A stretch of 45,838 nucleotides of DNA from Verrucomicrobiota bacterium (GTDB lineage: Bacteria; Verrucomicrobiota; Verrucomicrobiae; Limisphaerales; UBA11358). Position 1 is the stretch's first letter. Each line of letters opens with the position of its first letter. Below are positions 10,186 to 19,162 of this stretch, one piece after another. The notes under the pieces were generated by a model. That model was not told the origin of the DNA, ran no database searches, and saw nothing but the letters and a program-made list of their open reading frames with translations. The stretch is taken from the NCBI GenBank assembly GCA_014860005.1, contig JACZKP010000143.1, forward strand, positions 1 through 45,838, written 5' to 3'. A program made the translations under genes and the position numbers.

Positions 10186-10405
10186 GAACCAACAGTAAGA
10201 ACCGCACTTAAAAGTGCCAGAAGAAATGTTCGTGTGAATCCCGGACCCCATAGTTTAAGACGTTTTGCCGTGGGTGCCCGGTGGTCTTCGCACACGCCGG
10301 GTCGCAAGTTATGAGATCGGCCGAAGAGCCGAAACCTCTTCTTTAACGCATTGTCATTTCTTTTGACGACATGGTTTTTCTGAACAATTCGGCTAAGATT
10401 CAGCA

Positions 10406-10792
10406 ATGAACATTCGTCTCACATGGTTGTGCATTTTGATTTTGAGTATCGCTGGCTGTGGCAATGACCCACAGTCGCAAGGCTCAGCCTCCGACACACC
10501 GTCACCGCTTGACACCGAAGCAGCCTCGCTCCAATCGGACGCAACCAGGCAAGCCGGGGCGAACCGCTCCCCTGCCCTATCAGCGACCAGCACGAGCGTT
10601 CCGGATCCGGCAGCAGCCTTGAATACACTCACCCATGCGGTACGCCGTTACAGCGCGGAAAAGCGGCGGGTGCCAAGCAATCTCCAAGAACTTGTAACAG
10701 CCGGTTATGTTACAAGTCTGCCGGCGCCCCCGCCGGGCAAAAAGTTTGTCATTAACGCAGCGCGGGTTGAAGTTGTCCTGGAGAATCAATGA
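10406..10792 (+). CDS. Small putative lipoprotein
   Basis: A 128-residue protein with a short lipoprotein signal: MNIRLTWLCILILSIAGC, where the LSIAGC lipobox ends in Cys18 for lipidation. A low-complexity Ser/Ala/Thr/Pro linker follows (about 20-65), then a small domain (about 70-128) with AVRRYSAEKRRVPSNLQELVTAGYV. That pattern resembles the globular end of type II secretion pseudopilins and related small periplasmic proteins, in which a processed helix is followed by NLxELVxAGYL. It lies 61 bases before a pseudopilin gene in the same direction. The function is unknown; a role with the pseudopilin is only suggested by position. Confidence 0.6.
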   Translation: MNIRLTWLCILILSIAGCGNDPQSQGSASDTPSPLDTEAASLQSDATRQAGANRSPALSATSTSVPDPAAALNTLTHAVRRYSAEKRRVPSNLQELVTAGYVTSLPAPPPGKKFVINAARVEVVLENQ

Positions 10793-10853
10793 TGCCCGGC
10801 TCGAAAGCGCGCGCTCGCGGCCTCCTGGGAAGAGAACGATGTGACAACATGAC

Positions 10854-11699
10854 ATGAAATCATACACCCAAAACTCAAACCGGCAGTGGTGGCGGGCCAT
10901 GTACGCGTTCACTTTAATCGAATTGCTGGTGGTGATTGCGATTATCGCCATCCTGGCCGCGATGCTGCTTCCGGCGCTTTCCAAAGCGAAGGCCAAGGCC
11001 CTGCGCACGCAATGCCTGAGCAATACCAAGCAGATCGGCGTGGCGATGTTCCTGCGTGCAAATGATCGCAACGACATGTTTCCGTACGCGTGCTGGCGAT
11101 CCGGGGATTATCAGTATCAGGCTTCCTGGGACGACCTGTTGCACAAGGAGTTGGGCGGCAACTCCCCCCAATACGATCTCGACGTGGGTATCATGGACAG
11201 TGTGTTTGTGCCGCAGGTGTTGAGATGTCCCAGTGACCGGGTGCTCAAAGTGCCGGTGTGGGCGGCCTACGCGCAACGTCGCACCTACTCGATGATTGCC
11301 GCGGACCCACCATTTAACAACACCGTACCGGGAGGTTTCCTTCCCCCACCCCGGTTTGGCGTGGGGATTCGCTACTATTCGACGCGCAGCGCGGTGCTCC
11401 CGGATTATGATGCTCCGGGATTCAAAACCAGTGTCGTTTTGGATCCCTCCGGAACTTTGATGTTCGCCGAGAATCCCAAGAGCAACAACATCGTGGGCAA
11501 CGAATGGTACACCACGACCTACCGGCCGGCGGAGCAGTTAAGTGATGATGTTGGCGGACCGGTTTACGCCTTGCACAACCACCGATTCAATTACCTGTTC
11601 CATGACGGCCACTCGGAGATTCTAAAAGTCACGCAAACCGTTGGCCGAGGCACTCTCAACGATCCGCGCGGGATGTGGACCCTCTTACGGGGTGATTAA
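10854..11699 (+). CDS. Type II secretion/type IV pilin-like pseudopilin with H-x9-DG C-terminus
   Basis: A 281-residue exported protein with a prepilin N-terminus: after a short basic leader comes [19 protein letters not shown], then [12 protein letters not shown]. The cleavage site has Ala rather than the usual Gly at -1 (A|FTLIE), which prepilin peptidases can tolerate. The glutamate at +5 is present. The C-terminal [16 protein letters not shown] fits the H-x9-DG signature of pseudopilins that are greatly expanded in Planctomycetes and Verrucomicrobia. These proteins probably form periplasmic pseudopili or surface structures; individual roles are mostly unknown. A second ATG at 10899 (MYAFTL) would remove the leader, so the start at 10854 is preferred. 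Confidence 0.85.
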   Translation: MKSYTQNSNRQWWRAMYAFTLIELLVVIAIIAILAAMLLPALSKAKAKALRTQCLSNTKQIGVAMFLRANDRNDMFPYACWRSGDYQYQASWDDLLHKELGGNSPQYDLDVGIMDSVFVPQVLRCPSDRVLKVPVWAAYAQRRTYSMIAADPPFNNTVPGGFLPPPRFGVGIRYYSTRSAVLPDYDAPGFKTSVVLDPSGTLMFAENPKSNNIVGNEWYTTTYRPAEQLSDDVGGPVYALHNHRFNYLFHDGHSEILKVTQTVGRGTLNDPRGMWTLLRGD

Positions 11700-11775
11700 A
11701 CGTCGCCAACACTCTGCCGCAGACCCAGGCAGGAGGCGGCCCGCCCTACACCGAAACGGCTGTGAAAGTGACCTG

Positions 11776-13590
11776 TTAAGGAGTTGCGATCCACCGGTCG
11801 TACGCGCACGGCCCCATGTACTCGTAGCCTTGCCCTTCGTGGATTGTGCCCGCCAGCAGAGCGTGGATGAAGCCGTTCCGCTCGACCTGCACGGTGTGGA
11901 GAATTCTCCGCTCCGGATTCTCCAGCAATAGGAACTGGATGCGCCCGTTCAGTGCGGATGATGTTTTAAGATCGCCCTTCGTCTGGTTCGCGAACCGGAA
12001 GTGCCGGCACAGGTCTTCCAGCATCGCGTGACTGCGGCCCCAAGCGCCGCCAACTGCGCTTACAAACGGCTTGCCCTCGCGCAGGGCAACCGCGTCGTTG
12101 TAAGCCAGCACGCAAAGGCGAGGCTGAGCGGAACTGTTCAACCAGTCCACAAGTTTGACCAGGTGATTTGAGGTCGTGTAAGCGTAGTTGCTGTCGAGAA
12201 AAGCAATGCGCCCGACATCCGCTGGAATGTTTGTGACCGTGTTGAGATAACCGAAGGTCAAACTTCCGCCGCCGCTGTGGCCGGTCAACACCACTTCGAC
12301 GGGCCAACGCGCGAAGATCGCCTGCACAGTTGCCAACAGCGGGGGGATGGAGTCATCGCCGTGCTCGCGACGCCAGGCGGGCCAGCTTTTCAGTGAATTC
12401 TCCAGATACGCAACGACGACATTGTGGTTCGTAAGGACCTGCCGGAGGAAACGCGTTTGCGCGCCAATGTGTTGGATGTTGAAATGCCAGTCGTCGCCGG
12501 GCGCCAATTTCTTCCCAACCGTTTGCTCGATCGTGTTGCCATTCGGCAGCGCGTAGAAGATCAAGCGCACGGGTCTGTTCGTTGCGAACTGGCCGGACGC
12601 CGCAGTGTTGATGACCACGCGCACACCGTTGGGTAATTGGAGTTCGCGCACCAGTTCACCCGGAAAAGCACCCGGGCCGAAATGTTCCGGCCACGCTGCC
12701 CGGCTGGATTCAGACTCCGCGTGAGAACGATCATTCGTGGGGTAGCGCGGATTCGTGAGCATACCTTCGTCGCTGAGAAGGCCTGCCAACTCGGGATTGG
12801 CGAGTACGTTTGCCACCGTCGTGGGCTGGCCGTTCACCGTCATCTGTTGTTGGACCAATCGGATGCCGTGACTGTAGTCCACCCACGAGGACGTGTGTCC
12901 GGCATAGAGCGGTTGAATCGCCACACCGTTGGTCCGATGCCAACCGTAGATCGCCACCTTGTTCGTCACGCCGGCCAGCCGCGCGGAAATCACCACATCC
13001 TTCTTATGTCCGGCCACAAGCGCTCCGAGCGGAAACTCCCGGAGGTGCGTCGCGCGTTGTGTTTTGACCATTTCATTGTGTTGCGCAAAAACCGCCGGTG
13101 TGGTCATGACCGGACTGGGGGGAATTGGAATAGGTTGCAGTTTTACCGTCGCCGCGGCGTATATGGCATCCACCATCTTGCGCGTGGGCAGCGTGCAACC
13201 CAGCGCATCGGCAATGAACTGGACGGTTTCCGGAGTCATCGGCGTCAGGAGATAGTCCTCGTCACTGCCCACAGCCAGATAATCCGGCGTTACGTGGAAC
13301 GTGCCGAAATTGGTTTTGCCGGCCACCACGTTGGTCACATGAACGGGACGCAACTCGCGGAGACAATCCGGCACAGCGCCAGCCAGAATCGAATTGCGCA
13401 TGGCCGCTTCGCGATCCAGCAGACTGGTCAATTCGATTTGCTTGGAGAATTCACTGCCAGTGAGTGTGGAGGTGGCGCGATGGGGAAACGCGAGCGTTTG
13501 GCCGAACGCCAAAGTGGCGCCGGCCGCAAACCAAAACAGCGCGATTCGCAACACTTGCACGCGCTTCTTCAACCATGAATCCGCCTTCAT
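11776..13590 (-). CDS. Secreted two-domain protein with C-terminal alpha/beta-hydrolase
   Basis: A 604-residue exported protein. The start at 13590 gives a basic N-terminus and hydrophobic signal segment (about residues 12-30). Residues about 50-290 form a domain I do not recognise with confidence; it contains IYGWHRTNGVAIQPL and WVDYSHGIRLV followed by LLSDEG, a pattern I associate with stand-alone hypothetical proteins. Residues about 310-604 look like an alpha/beta-hydrolase: the nucleophile elbow is GHSGGG (437-442, Ser439), following VEVVLTG, and FLDSNYAY lies after it. It probably acts on an ester or related bond outside the cytoplasm. The substrate is unknown. It converges with the pseudopilin gene; 76 bases separate their ends. 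Confidence 0.65.
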   Translation of the reverse strand: MKADSWLKKRVQVLRIALFWFAAGATLAFGQTLAFPHRATSTLTGSEFSKQIELTSLLDREAAMRNSILAGAVPDCLRELRPVHVTNVVAGKTNFGTFHVTPDYLAVGSDEDYLLTPMTPETVQFIADALGCTLPTRKMVDAIYAAATVKLQPIPIPPSPVMTTPAVFAQHNEMVKTQRATHLREFPLGALVAGHKKDVVISARLAGVTNKVAIYGWHRTNGVAIQPLYAGHTSSWVDYSHGIRLVQQQMTVNGQPTTVANVLANPELAGLLSDEGMLTNPRYPTNDRSHAESESSRAAWPEHFGPGAFPGELVRELQLPNGVRVVINTAASGQFATNRPVRLIFYALPNGNTIEQTVGKKLAPGDDWHFNIQHIGAQTRFLRQVLTNHNVVVAYLENSLKSWPAWRREHGDDSIPPLLATVQAIFARWPVEVVLTGHSGGGSLTFGYLNTVTNIPADVGRIAFLDSNYAYTTSNHLVKLVDWLNSSAQPRLCVLAYNDAVALREGKPFVSAVGGAWGRSHAMLEDLCRHFRFANQTKGDLKTSSALNGRIQFLLLENPERRILHTVQVERNGFIHALLAGTIHEGQGYEYMGPCAYDRWIATP

Positions 13591-13797
13591 GGAAATCACT
13601 TTTTGCTGCATTGATGGCCTGACCATCGTCGCCTGACCTTTGCCAAGCGAGAAAACGCAGCCCCGTTTGTTGGATCGGAGTGGTTCGCTATGAGCCGGAG
13701 AACACCGAGGTTTAGCTCCTGGTCAGAAGTCGGAATTGGCCAGGGTCGCGGGAATTCCGATTGACTCAATGCAGTGTTTGTCGAGTCTGTTGGCATG

Positions 13798-14619
13798 ATG
13801 CAGTCACGACTCACCTTTCGCCAACGGCTACAAGGGTTGGCGCTGTTGCTGGTTGCCGCCGTTTTCGTCACCGGCTGCCAATCCGCCTCCACTCCGTCTG
13901 AAGCCAAAACATTCCGCGTGATGACCTACAACATCCATCACGGCGAGGGCTTGGACGGCAAGGTGGATTTGTTGCGCATCGCGCAATTGATCAAAGAAGA
14001 GGGTGCGGACATCGTGGCTTTACAGGAAGTGGACAAGGGCGTCGAACGCACGCAGCGCCGCGATTTACCCGCGGAACTGGCCGCGCTCACCGGCATGACC
14101 TGCGTGTTCAGCAACAATTACCACTACCAGGGCGGCGAATACGGCAACGCCGTGCTCACGCGCTATCCCGTGGTGCGCTGGACGAACCGGCATTACAAAA
14201 TGCTGCGCCCCGGCGAACAACGCGGCATCCTGCAACTCGTGCTCAAGGTGCATGGACGCGAGGTGTTGTTCATGAACACGCACATTGACTATCGCGCCGA
14301 CGATTCCGAGCGTTGGTCCAATGTTGCCGAAATTGAGGAACTGGCGAAACAATACGCCGGCCTGCCAATGATCATGTGCGGAGATTTCAACGATACCCCT
14401 GAAAGCCGCGTCTGCCGCCGCATCGGCGAATCCTTCGATGACACATGGGCACGAGTCGGCCAGGGCGACGGATTCACGATCCCGGTAAAGCAGCCACGCA
14501 AGCGCATTGATTACATCTGGATTTCCAAGGACAAAGTGTTTGAGCCGCTCAAGGCTTGGGTGCCGTACTCCGAGGCGTCGGACCATTTGCCAGTGGTGGC
14601 CGAGTTTCGATTCCGCTGA
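13798..14619 (+). CDS. Endonuclease/exonuclease/phosphatase-fold lipoprotein
   Basis: A 273-residue protein of the metal-dependent EEP hydrolase family. The N-terminus carries a lipoprotein signal ending in VFVTGC, so it is probably anchored in a membrane. Family motifs in order are VMTYNIHHGEG, IVALQEVDKG (metal-binding Glu), NTHIDYR, MCGDFNDTPES (Asp and Asn of the active site), RIDYIWIS and a C-terminal SEASDHLPVVAEF (Asp-His pair). All catalytic positions appear intact. Substrates in this family include DNA, inositol phosphates and sphingomyelin; being exported, it more likely acts on phosphodiesters in the envelope or outside the cell. An ATG three bases earlier (13795) is equally possible. 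Confidence 0.85.
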   Translation: MQSRLTFRQRLQGLALLLVAAVFVTGCQSASTPSEAKTFRVMTYNIHHGEGLDGKVDLLRIAQLIKEEGADIVALQEVDKGVERTQRRDLPAELAALTGMTCVFSNNYHYQGGEYGNAVLTRYPVVRWTNRHYKMLRPGEQRGILQLVLKVHGREVLFMNTHIDYRADDSERWSNVAEIEELAKQYAGLPMIMCGDFNDTPESRVCRRIGESFDDTWARVGQGDGFTIPVKQPRKRIDYIWISKDKVFEPLKAWVPYSEASDHLPVVAEFRFR

Positions 14620-14776
14620 CCAGTTCGCGACCGGCCTTTGATTCACAAAAGGAACTGCGTGTCATTCTGACTTGCCGGCCTCAGCGCCCGGCAAGCCATC
14701 CCCTGCCCGCTTGCGCCACTCGCCGTCCGATCACAGAAGCGTTGATAAAAGGCGCTGCGCCAGCCATTGTTCCCAC

Positions 14777-16336
14777 ATGAATCCTGAGTTTCCGTTGGAT
14801 GAGTTGATGATTTGCCGGCTGGACAGCGCGCGCAAGGCGGTCGAGCCTTGCACCATCGTCATCTTCGGTGCGAGTGGCGACCTGACGGCGCGTAAACTCA
14901 TCCCGGCGTTTTATCACCTGCACTTGGAGAAACAGTTGCCGGCTAAGTTCCGCATCATCGGCTTTGCGCGCCGCGAGAAGACGGATGAATCCTGGCGGAA
15001 CGAATTGCGGGAGGCACTGGAGCAATTCTCCCGCACCAAGCCGGTTGATGACGCAGTGTGGCGCGAGTTCGCTGCGAATATATCGTATTGCCGGGGTGAT
15101 CTCACCGACACGGCGGCTTACGATCAACTGCGGGCAAAACTGGATTCGTTTGGCGACGCCGAGTTACGGCAGAACCTGTTGTTCTATCTCGCCACGTCGC
15201 CCAGCCAGTTTGGCCTGGTGGCCGAGCAACTGGCCAACGCCGACTTGTTGCATCGTGAAGCCGCCGCAGGCTGGCAGCGCGTCGTCGTCGAGAAACCGTT
15301 TGGCCACGATCTCGCCTCAGCCCATGCGTTGAATGGCGAACTCACGCGGTTCGCCCATGAGCGGCAGATTCTTCGCATTGACCATTATCTCGGGAAGGAA
15401 ACGGTCCAGAATATTTTGATGTTCCGGTTCTCGAATTCGATTTTTGAACGGTTATGGAATCGTGAGAGCGTGGATCATGTCCAGATCACCGTCAGTGAGA
15501 AGATGGGCGTCGGCGGTCGCGGCGGTTATTACGAGGAAGCCGGCGCCTTGCGGGACATGGTGCAAAATCACCTGCTGCAAGTGCTGGCGCTGGTGGCGAT
15601 GGAGCCGCCCGTGTCGCTCGAAGCTGAATCCATTCGCGACGAAAAAGTGAAGCTGCTCAAGTCCATCCGCCAACTCACGCCGGACAGCAGCTCGAAACAG
15701 GTGGTACGCGGGCAGTATTTCGCAGGCGTGGTGGACGGCCAGCCGCAGCCGGGCTACCGCCAGGAAGCCAAGGTGAAGCCGGAGTCCAACGTGGAAACCT
15801 ACGTGGCGTTGAAGCTGTTCATTGACAACTGGCGCTGGTCCGGCGTGCCGTTTTACCTGCGCACGGGCAAATGTCTGCCGCTCGGCGCCAGCGAGGTGCG
15901 CATCCAATTCCGGCCCACGCCGCATGTCTTGTTCGCGGCCGCCTGTGGGCCGCGGCTCGATTCCAATTCACTCACCTTGCGCCTGCAACCCAACGAAGGC
16001 ATCTATTTGCATTTCAACGGCAAAGTGCCCGGCACGAACATCGGCGTGCGGCCCGTGCGGATGCACTTCAGTTACGACACGGAGTTTGGCGCGTACACAC
16101 CGGAGGCGTATGAGCGGTTATTGCTCGAAGCCATCGCGGGCGACGCCACCTTGTTCATCCGTCGGGACGAAGTGGAAACCGCATGGCAAATCGTGGATTC
16201 AATTCGCCAAGGCTGGGAGGACAAACCGCTGACAAACCGGGAATTCTACGCCGCGGGGACGTGGGGACCGATCGCCGCGGAAGAATTACTCGCGTCCAGC
16301 GGCCACGTCTGGCGAAACCCGCAGCCGATCAAGTAG
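14777..16336 (+). CDS. zwf: Glucose-6-phosphate 1-dehydrogenase
   Basis: First enzyme of the oxidative pentose phosphate pathway: oxidises glucose-6-phosphate to 6-phosphogluconolactone, making NADPH. Starting at 14777 gives 519 residues, a normal length; upstream in-frame sequence to 14672 is arginine/proline-rich and unlike Zwf. IFGASGDLTARKLIPA (29-44) is the coenzyme-binding loop, EKPFG (172-176) and RIDHYLGKET (200-209) the substrate-binding and catalytic region. The following genes are an OsmC protein and pgl, so two consecutive steps of the pathway are encoded together with a redox protein between them. Confidence 0.96.
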   Translation: MNPEFPLDELMICRLDSARKAVEPCTIVIFGASGDLTARKLIPAFYHLHLEKQLPAKFRIIGFARREKTDESWRNELREALEQFSRTKPVDDAVWREFAANISYCRGDLTDTAAYDQLRAKLDSFGDAELRQNLLFYLATSPSQFGLVAEQLANADLLHREAAAGWQRVVVEKPFGHDLASAHALNGELTRFAHERQILRIDHYLGKETVQNILMFRFSNSIFERLWNRESVDHVQITVSEKMGVGGRGGYYEEAGALRDMVQNHLLQVLALVAMEPPVSLEAESIRDEKVKLLKSIRQLTPDSSSKQVVRGQYFAGVVDGQPQPGYRQEAKVKPESNVETYVALKLFIDNWRWSGVPFYLRTGKCLPLGASEVRIQFRPTPHVLFAAACGPRLDSNSLTLRLQPNEGIYLHFNGKVPGTNIGVRPVRMHFSYDTEFGAYTPEAYERLLLEAIAGDATLFIRRDEVETAWQIVDSIRQGWEDKPLTNREFYAAGTWGPIAAEELLASSGHVWRNPQPIK

Positions 16337-16363
16337 CAGTTACTGGCGCACTGCGAACCTGCG

Positions 16364-16834
16364 ATGTCCGAGCACAAAGCAAACATCAGTTGGAAGCGCT
16401 CCAGCCCCGATTTCTTGAAGGGCAAGTACTCGCGCGAGCATACGTGGGCGTTCGATGGCGGGTTCACGATGCCCGCTTCGCCGTCGCCGTCAGTCGTGCC
16501 AACGCCGTACTCGAATCCCGCGCATGTTGATCCGGAAGAAGCGTTCGTGGCTTCAATTTCCAGTTGTCACATGCTCACGTTTCTCCACCTCGCCTCCCGG
16601 CAGGGATTCCAGATTGACAGTTACGAGGACGAGGCGGTCGGCAACATGACCAAAAACGCAAAGGGCGTGCCGTGGATGAGTCGGGTGACGCTCAATCCGC
16701 AAATTGTTTACAGCGGCGGAGAATCACCCACCCACGCAGAGGAGGAGCATTTGCATCACCTGGCCCACGAGCAATGTTATATCGCCAACTCCGTCAGGAC
16801 GGAAATCGTGGTGCGGACGACCAGTGGCGCGTGA
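16364..16834 (+). CDS. OsmC/Ohr-family peroxiredoxin-like protein
   Basis: A 156-residue protein of the OsmC/Ohr family, thiol-dependent organic hydroperoxide reductases. Two candidate redox cysteines are placed as in the family: Cys68 in SISSCHMLTFLHLAS and Cys138 in HEQCYIANSV. The N-terminal TPYSNPAHVDPEEAF also fits. It lies 27 bases after zwf and 9 bases before pgl, so it is almost certainly co-transcribed with them. The pairing makes sense, since NADPH from Zwf could sustain the thiol pool used for peroxide detoxification, but that link is inference. Some OsmC-family members have other or unknown roles. Confidence 0.88.
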   Translation: MSEHKANISWKRSSPDFLKGKYSREHTWAFDGGFTMPASPSPSVVPTPYSNPAHVDPEEAFVASISSCHMLTFLHLASRQGFQIDSYEDEAVGNMTKNAKGVPWMSRVTLNPQIVYSGGESPTHAEEEHLHHLAHEQCYIANSVRTEIVVRTTSGA

Positions 16835-16843
16835 ACCAACCTT

Positions 16844-17569
16844 ATGGCGAAGTTTGCGCTAATCCGTTTCTCCAACGCCGACGAACTTGCGCAGGCCGTA
16901 GCGGCTGCCTGGTTGGATGAAATTGCGACGGCAAGACAGGCCAACCAAGCATATCACGTTGCGCTTTCCGGGGGACGAATCACGCTCAAGCTGTTCTCAG
17001 CGGTGGTTGAATTGACCAAGGCGCGTAATGTGCCACTCGATCACGTTCACTTCTTCTGGGCGGATGAGCGTTGCGTGCCGCCGGATGATCCGGAAAGTAA
17101 CTTCCGCGTTGCGCGTGAGCGGTTGTTTGCTCCGCTGAAGATACCGATCGATCAAATCCACCGTATTCGCGGCGAAGAATCCGCGGCTTTGGCCGCGGCC
17201 AAAGCCGAGGCGGAACTCTGCCGCCTCGCGCCGCGCGATGCCCACGGTCAGCCGGTTCTCGACTTGGTCTTGCTTGGCCTCGGCGAGGACGGACACGTGG
17301 CCTCGCTTTTCCCCGGCGAGCCGGAGGAAATTGCATCCAGCCAGGCGGCTTATCGTGCCGTAACGAATTCCCCCAAACCACCGCCCCAACGCATCACGCT
17401 CAGTTACGCCGCCATTACCGCAGCCAGGCAAGTGTGGGTCTTGGCCTCCGGTTCGGGCAAACAGGCCGCAGTGCGCGAATCGCTGAAGCCAACTGGTCGC
17501 ATCCCGCTGGCGCGAGTCATCCAATCCCGGCAGCGGACGCAGGTTTTCAGTGACATTCAGAAAGTCTGA
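16844..17569 (+). CDS. pgl: 6-phosphogluconolactonase
   Basis: Hydrolyses the lactone produced by Zwf to 6-phosphogluconate. The 241-residue protein is of the DevB/Pgl type: HVALSGGRITLKLF (sugar isomerase-like N-terminal motif), HFFWADERCVPPDDPESNFR (the family signature) and LLGLGEDGHVASLFPG (catalytic His region). It is the last gene of the zwf-osmC-pgl group, and a weak terminator-like hairpin follows the stop. No gnd is visible in the window, so the next step must be encoded elsewhere, or carbon is routed through the Entner-Doudoroff pathway. Confidence 0.93.
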   Translation: MAKFALIRFSNADELAQAVAAAWLDEIATARQANQAYHVALSGGRITLKLFSAVVELTKARNVPLDHVHFFWADERCVPPDDPESNFRVARERLFAPLKIPIDQIHRIRGEESAALAAAKAEAELCRLAPRDAHGQPVLDLVLLGLGEDGHVASLFPGEPEEIASSQAAYRAVTNSPKPPPQRITLSYAAITAARQVWVLASGSGKQAAVRESLKPTGRIPLARVIQSRQRTQVFSDIQKV

Positions 17570-17575
17570 ACCCGG

Positions 17576-17603
17576 CCCCAGACCGTGATTCTGGCGGGGT
17601 TTT
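17576..17603 (+). terminator. Weak terminator-like hairpin after pgl
   Basis: Seven bases after the pgl stop, CCCCAGA (17576-17582) can pair with TCTGG-C-GGGG (17590-17599) leaving one bulged C and a short loop, followed by four T. This is a weak intrinsic terminator by shape and would separate the zwf operon from what follows. Confidence 0.35.
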
Positions 17604-17697
17604 CAGAACCATTCGCTGCCCGGAAAGAAATCTTTAGGCGTAACTTCTTCGCAGCAATGAACGTGGGGCGTTCACGCGCTGGCGGGGGAAATTAATT

Positions 17698-17726
17698 TTG
17701 AACAAATCGGCCTCGTGGTGTATCTG
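17698..17726 (+). promoter_or_regulatory. Possible sigma70-type promoter ahead of the accA leader region
   Basis: TTGAAC (17698-17703) and TATCTG (17721-17726) are separated by 17 bases, in an A/T-richer stretch of otherwise GC-rich DNA. The match to consensus is partial (4/6 and 3/6). It would start transcription near 17733 and so direct the candidate structured RNA, accA, or both. Confidence 0.35.
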
Positions 17727-17732
17727 ATAAAT

Positions 17733-17910
17733 AGCGACGAAGAGAAAAGATTTCGCTGTTCGTTTAGGGTTGGCATAGAGGTTTTGCTTGCAGTGCGGTG
17801 CGAACAGCGACCCTCCAAGTTGGCCGCACTGCCCTTCTGAGCGCCTGGGTGAAGGCGTATAAACCTCGTCACCTACGGGGGCCGGACGCAAGTCCGGCCC
17901 TCGGCCTTTT
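17733..17910 (+). ncRNA. Candidate structured RNA or accA leader
   Basis: The 399-base gap between pgl and accA has no credible gene but has nested base pairing. GAGGTTT (17778-17784) pairs with AAACCTC (17861-17867), enclosing a 9-bp stem GCAGTGCGG/CCGCACTGC (17790-17798 with 17824-17832) and a short stem CGCC/GGCG (17842-17845 with 17854-17857), giving a three-way junction. Downstream is a perfect 9-bp hairpin with a GCAA loop (17879-17900) followed by TCGGCCTTTT, which could be a terminator or a REP-like element. A promoter-like pair lies upstream, so an RNA of about 170-180 nt is plausible. I could not match it to a known riboswitch, SRP RNA or tmRNA; a 6S-like RNA is only a guess from the size. 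Confidence 0.35.
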
Positions 17911-17968
17911 GGTTCAAACAGAATTCAGCGTTGCCTGCCCTTCCCGCCGTGCCTAGACTCGACCTTAT

Positions 17969-19003
17969 ATGAAACACCAGCTCGATTTCGAGAAGCCGAT
18001 TATCGAACTGCAAACCAAGCTGGATGATCTGCGGAAACATCCGGAAACCCACTCCATGGGGGTCAGTTTCGACGAAGAAATCACGCAGATCGAAAGGAAG
18101 CTGGAAGAAACCCGCAGACAGATCTTCACTCAACTCACCGCCTGGCAACGCGTGCAACTGGCCCGCCATCCCAGACGGCCGTACACGCTGGATTATTTGC
18201 AGACCGCATTCACGGATTTCCATGAGTTGCACGGCGACCGACTTTACGCGGAAGACCGCGCCATTGTTGGCGGGTTCGCCAGTTTGGGCGAGCACAAGGT
18301 CGTTGTTCTCGGAACGCAAAAGGGCCGCGACACCAAGGAGAACATTCTCCGCAATTTTGGTTCGGCACATCCCGAGGGCTACCGCAAGGCGCTGCGCCTG
18401 ATGAAACTCGCCAACAAATTTGGTCTGCCCATTATCGCGCTGATTGACACTGCGGGTGCCTACCCTGGCATCGGGGCCGAGGAACGGCACATTGCGGAGG
18501 CCATTGCGGTGAATCTGCGCGAAATGACCTTGCTCGAAGTGCCAATTATTGCCGTGGTTATCGGCGAAGGCGGCTCCGGCGGGGCGCTGGGCATCGGCGT
18601 GGCGGATCGGGTCCTGATTCTGGAGAACGCGTACTACTCGGTTATCAGCCCCGAAGGTTGTGCGGCGATTCTCTGGAAGGAACGCTCGGCCGCCGCAAAA
18701 GCGGCGGAGGCTTTACGCATCACGGCCAAGGACTTGTTCGAGCTAAAACTCGTGGATGAGATCGTGCCCGAACCACTGGGCGGCGCACACACGGACCGCA
18801 ACACGGCGGCCACCCTCCTGAAACAAGCCCTGATCAAGAACCTGAATGAATTGCTCGCCCTCCCCACGGCGGAACGATTGAAGCAGCGTTACAATAAATA
18901 TCGGGCGTACGGACATTTCCTTGAGAAGCCGATGGCGGCTGGGGAAAAGATGGTGACTCCGGCGAAGAAGAATACCAAGCACGCAGCCACTCACGCTCTG
19001 TGA
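17969..19003 (+). CDS. accA: Acetyl-CoA carboxylase carboxyltransferase subunit alpha
   Basis: The alpha half of the carboxyltransferase, which with AccD moves the carboxyl group from biotin-BCCP to acetyl-CoA, the first committed step of fatty acid synthesis. The 344-residue protein opens LDFEKPIIELQTKLDDLR, the AccA coiled N-terminus, and contains RPYTLDYLQTAFTDFHELHG, LIDTAGAYPGIGAEERHI, IGEGGSGGALGIG (oxyanion-forming glycines) and SVISPEGCAAILWK. It is complete. No accD, accB or accC is in the window. The AccA gene stands alone, separated from pgl by the possible RNA region and from manA by 159 bases. Confidence 0.96.
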   Translation: MKHQLDFEKPIIELQTKLDDLRKHPETHSMGVSFDEEITQIERKLEETRRQIFTQLTAWQRVQLARHPRRPYTLDYLQTAFTDFHELHGDRLYAEDRAIVGGFASLGEHKVVVLGTQKGRDTKENILRNFGSAHPEGYRKALRLMKLANKFGLPIIALIDTAGAYPGIGAEERHIAEAIAVNLREMTLLEVPIIAVVIGEGGSGGALGIGVADRVLILENAYYSVISPEGCAAILWKERSAAAKAAEALRITAKDLFELKLVDEIVPEPLGGAHTDRNTAATLLKQALIKNLNELLALPTAERLKQRYNKYRAYGHFLEKPMAAGEKMVTPAKKNTKHAATHAL

Positions 19004-19162
19004 ACCGGATGCCAAGTCACAGTGACCCGGGATTTCAGGATCACCCATCGTATCTGGGACACGTGTCGCACAGGCTTCGGTCACGGCAACACATTCATCA
19101 GCCATAGACCTGCAAACTTCGGACAGGCCGCAATTTTACTGAGCCCAAACTACTGTTAACCG

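Noticed and set aside
11730..11752. GC-rich palindrome GGCGGCCCGCC between pseudopilin and hydrolase genes
   Set aside because: Too short and without a T-run on either strand to call a terminator; only one copy seen, so not called as a repeat.
17733..17910. TPP, cobalamin, SAM or glycine riboswitch, SRP RNA or tmRNA in the accA leader
   Set aside because: None of the conserved sequence cores of these RNAs, such as the SRP GGAAG loop or the TPP CTGAGA element, is present.
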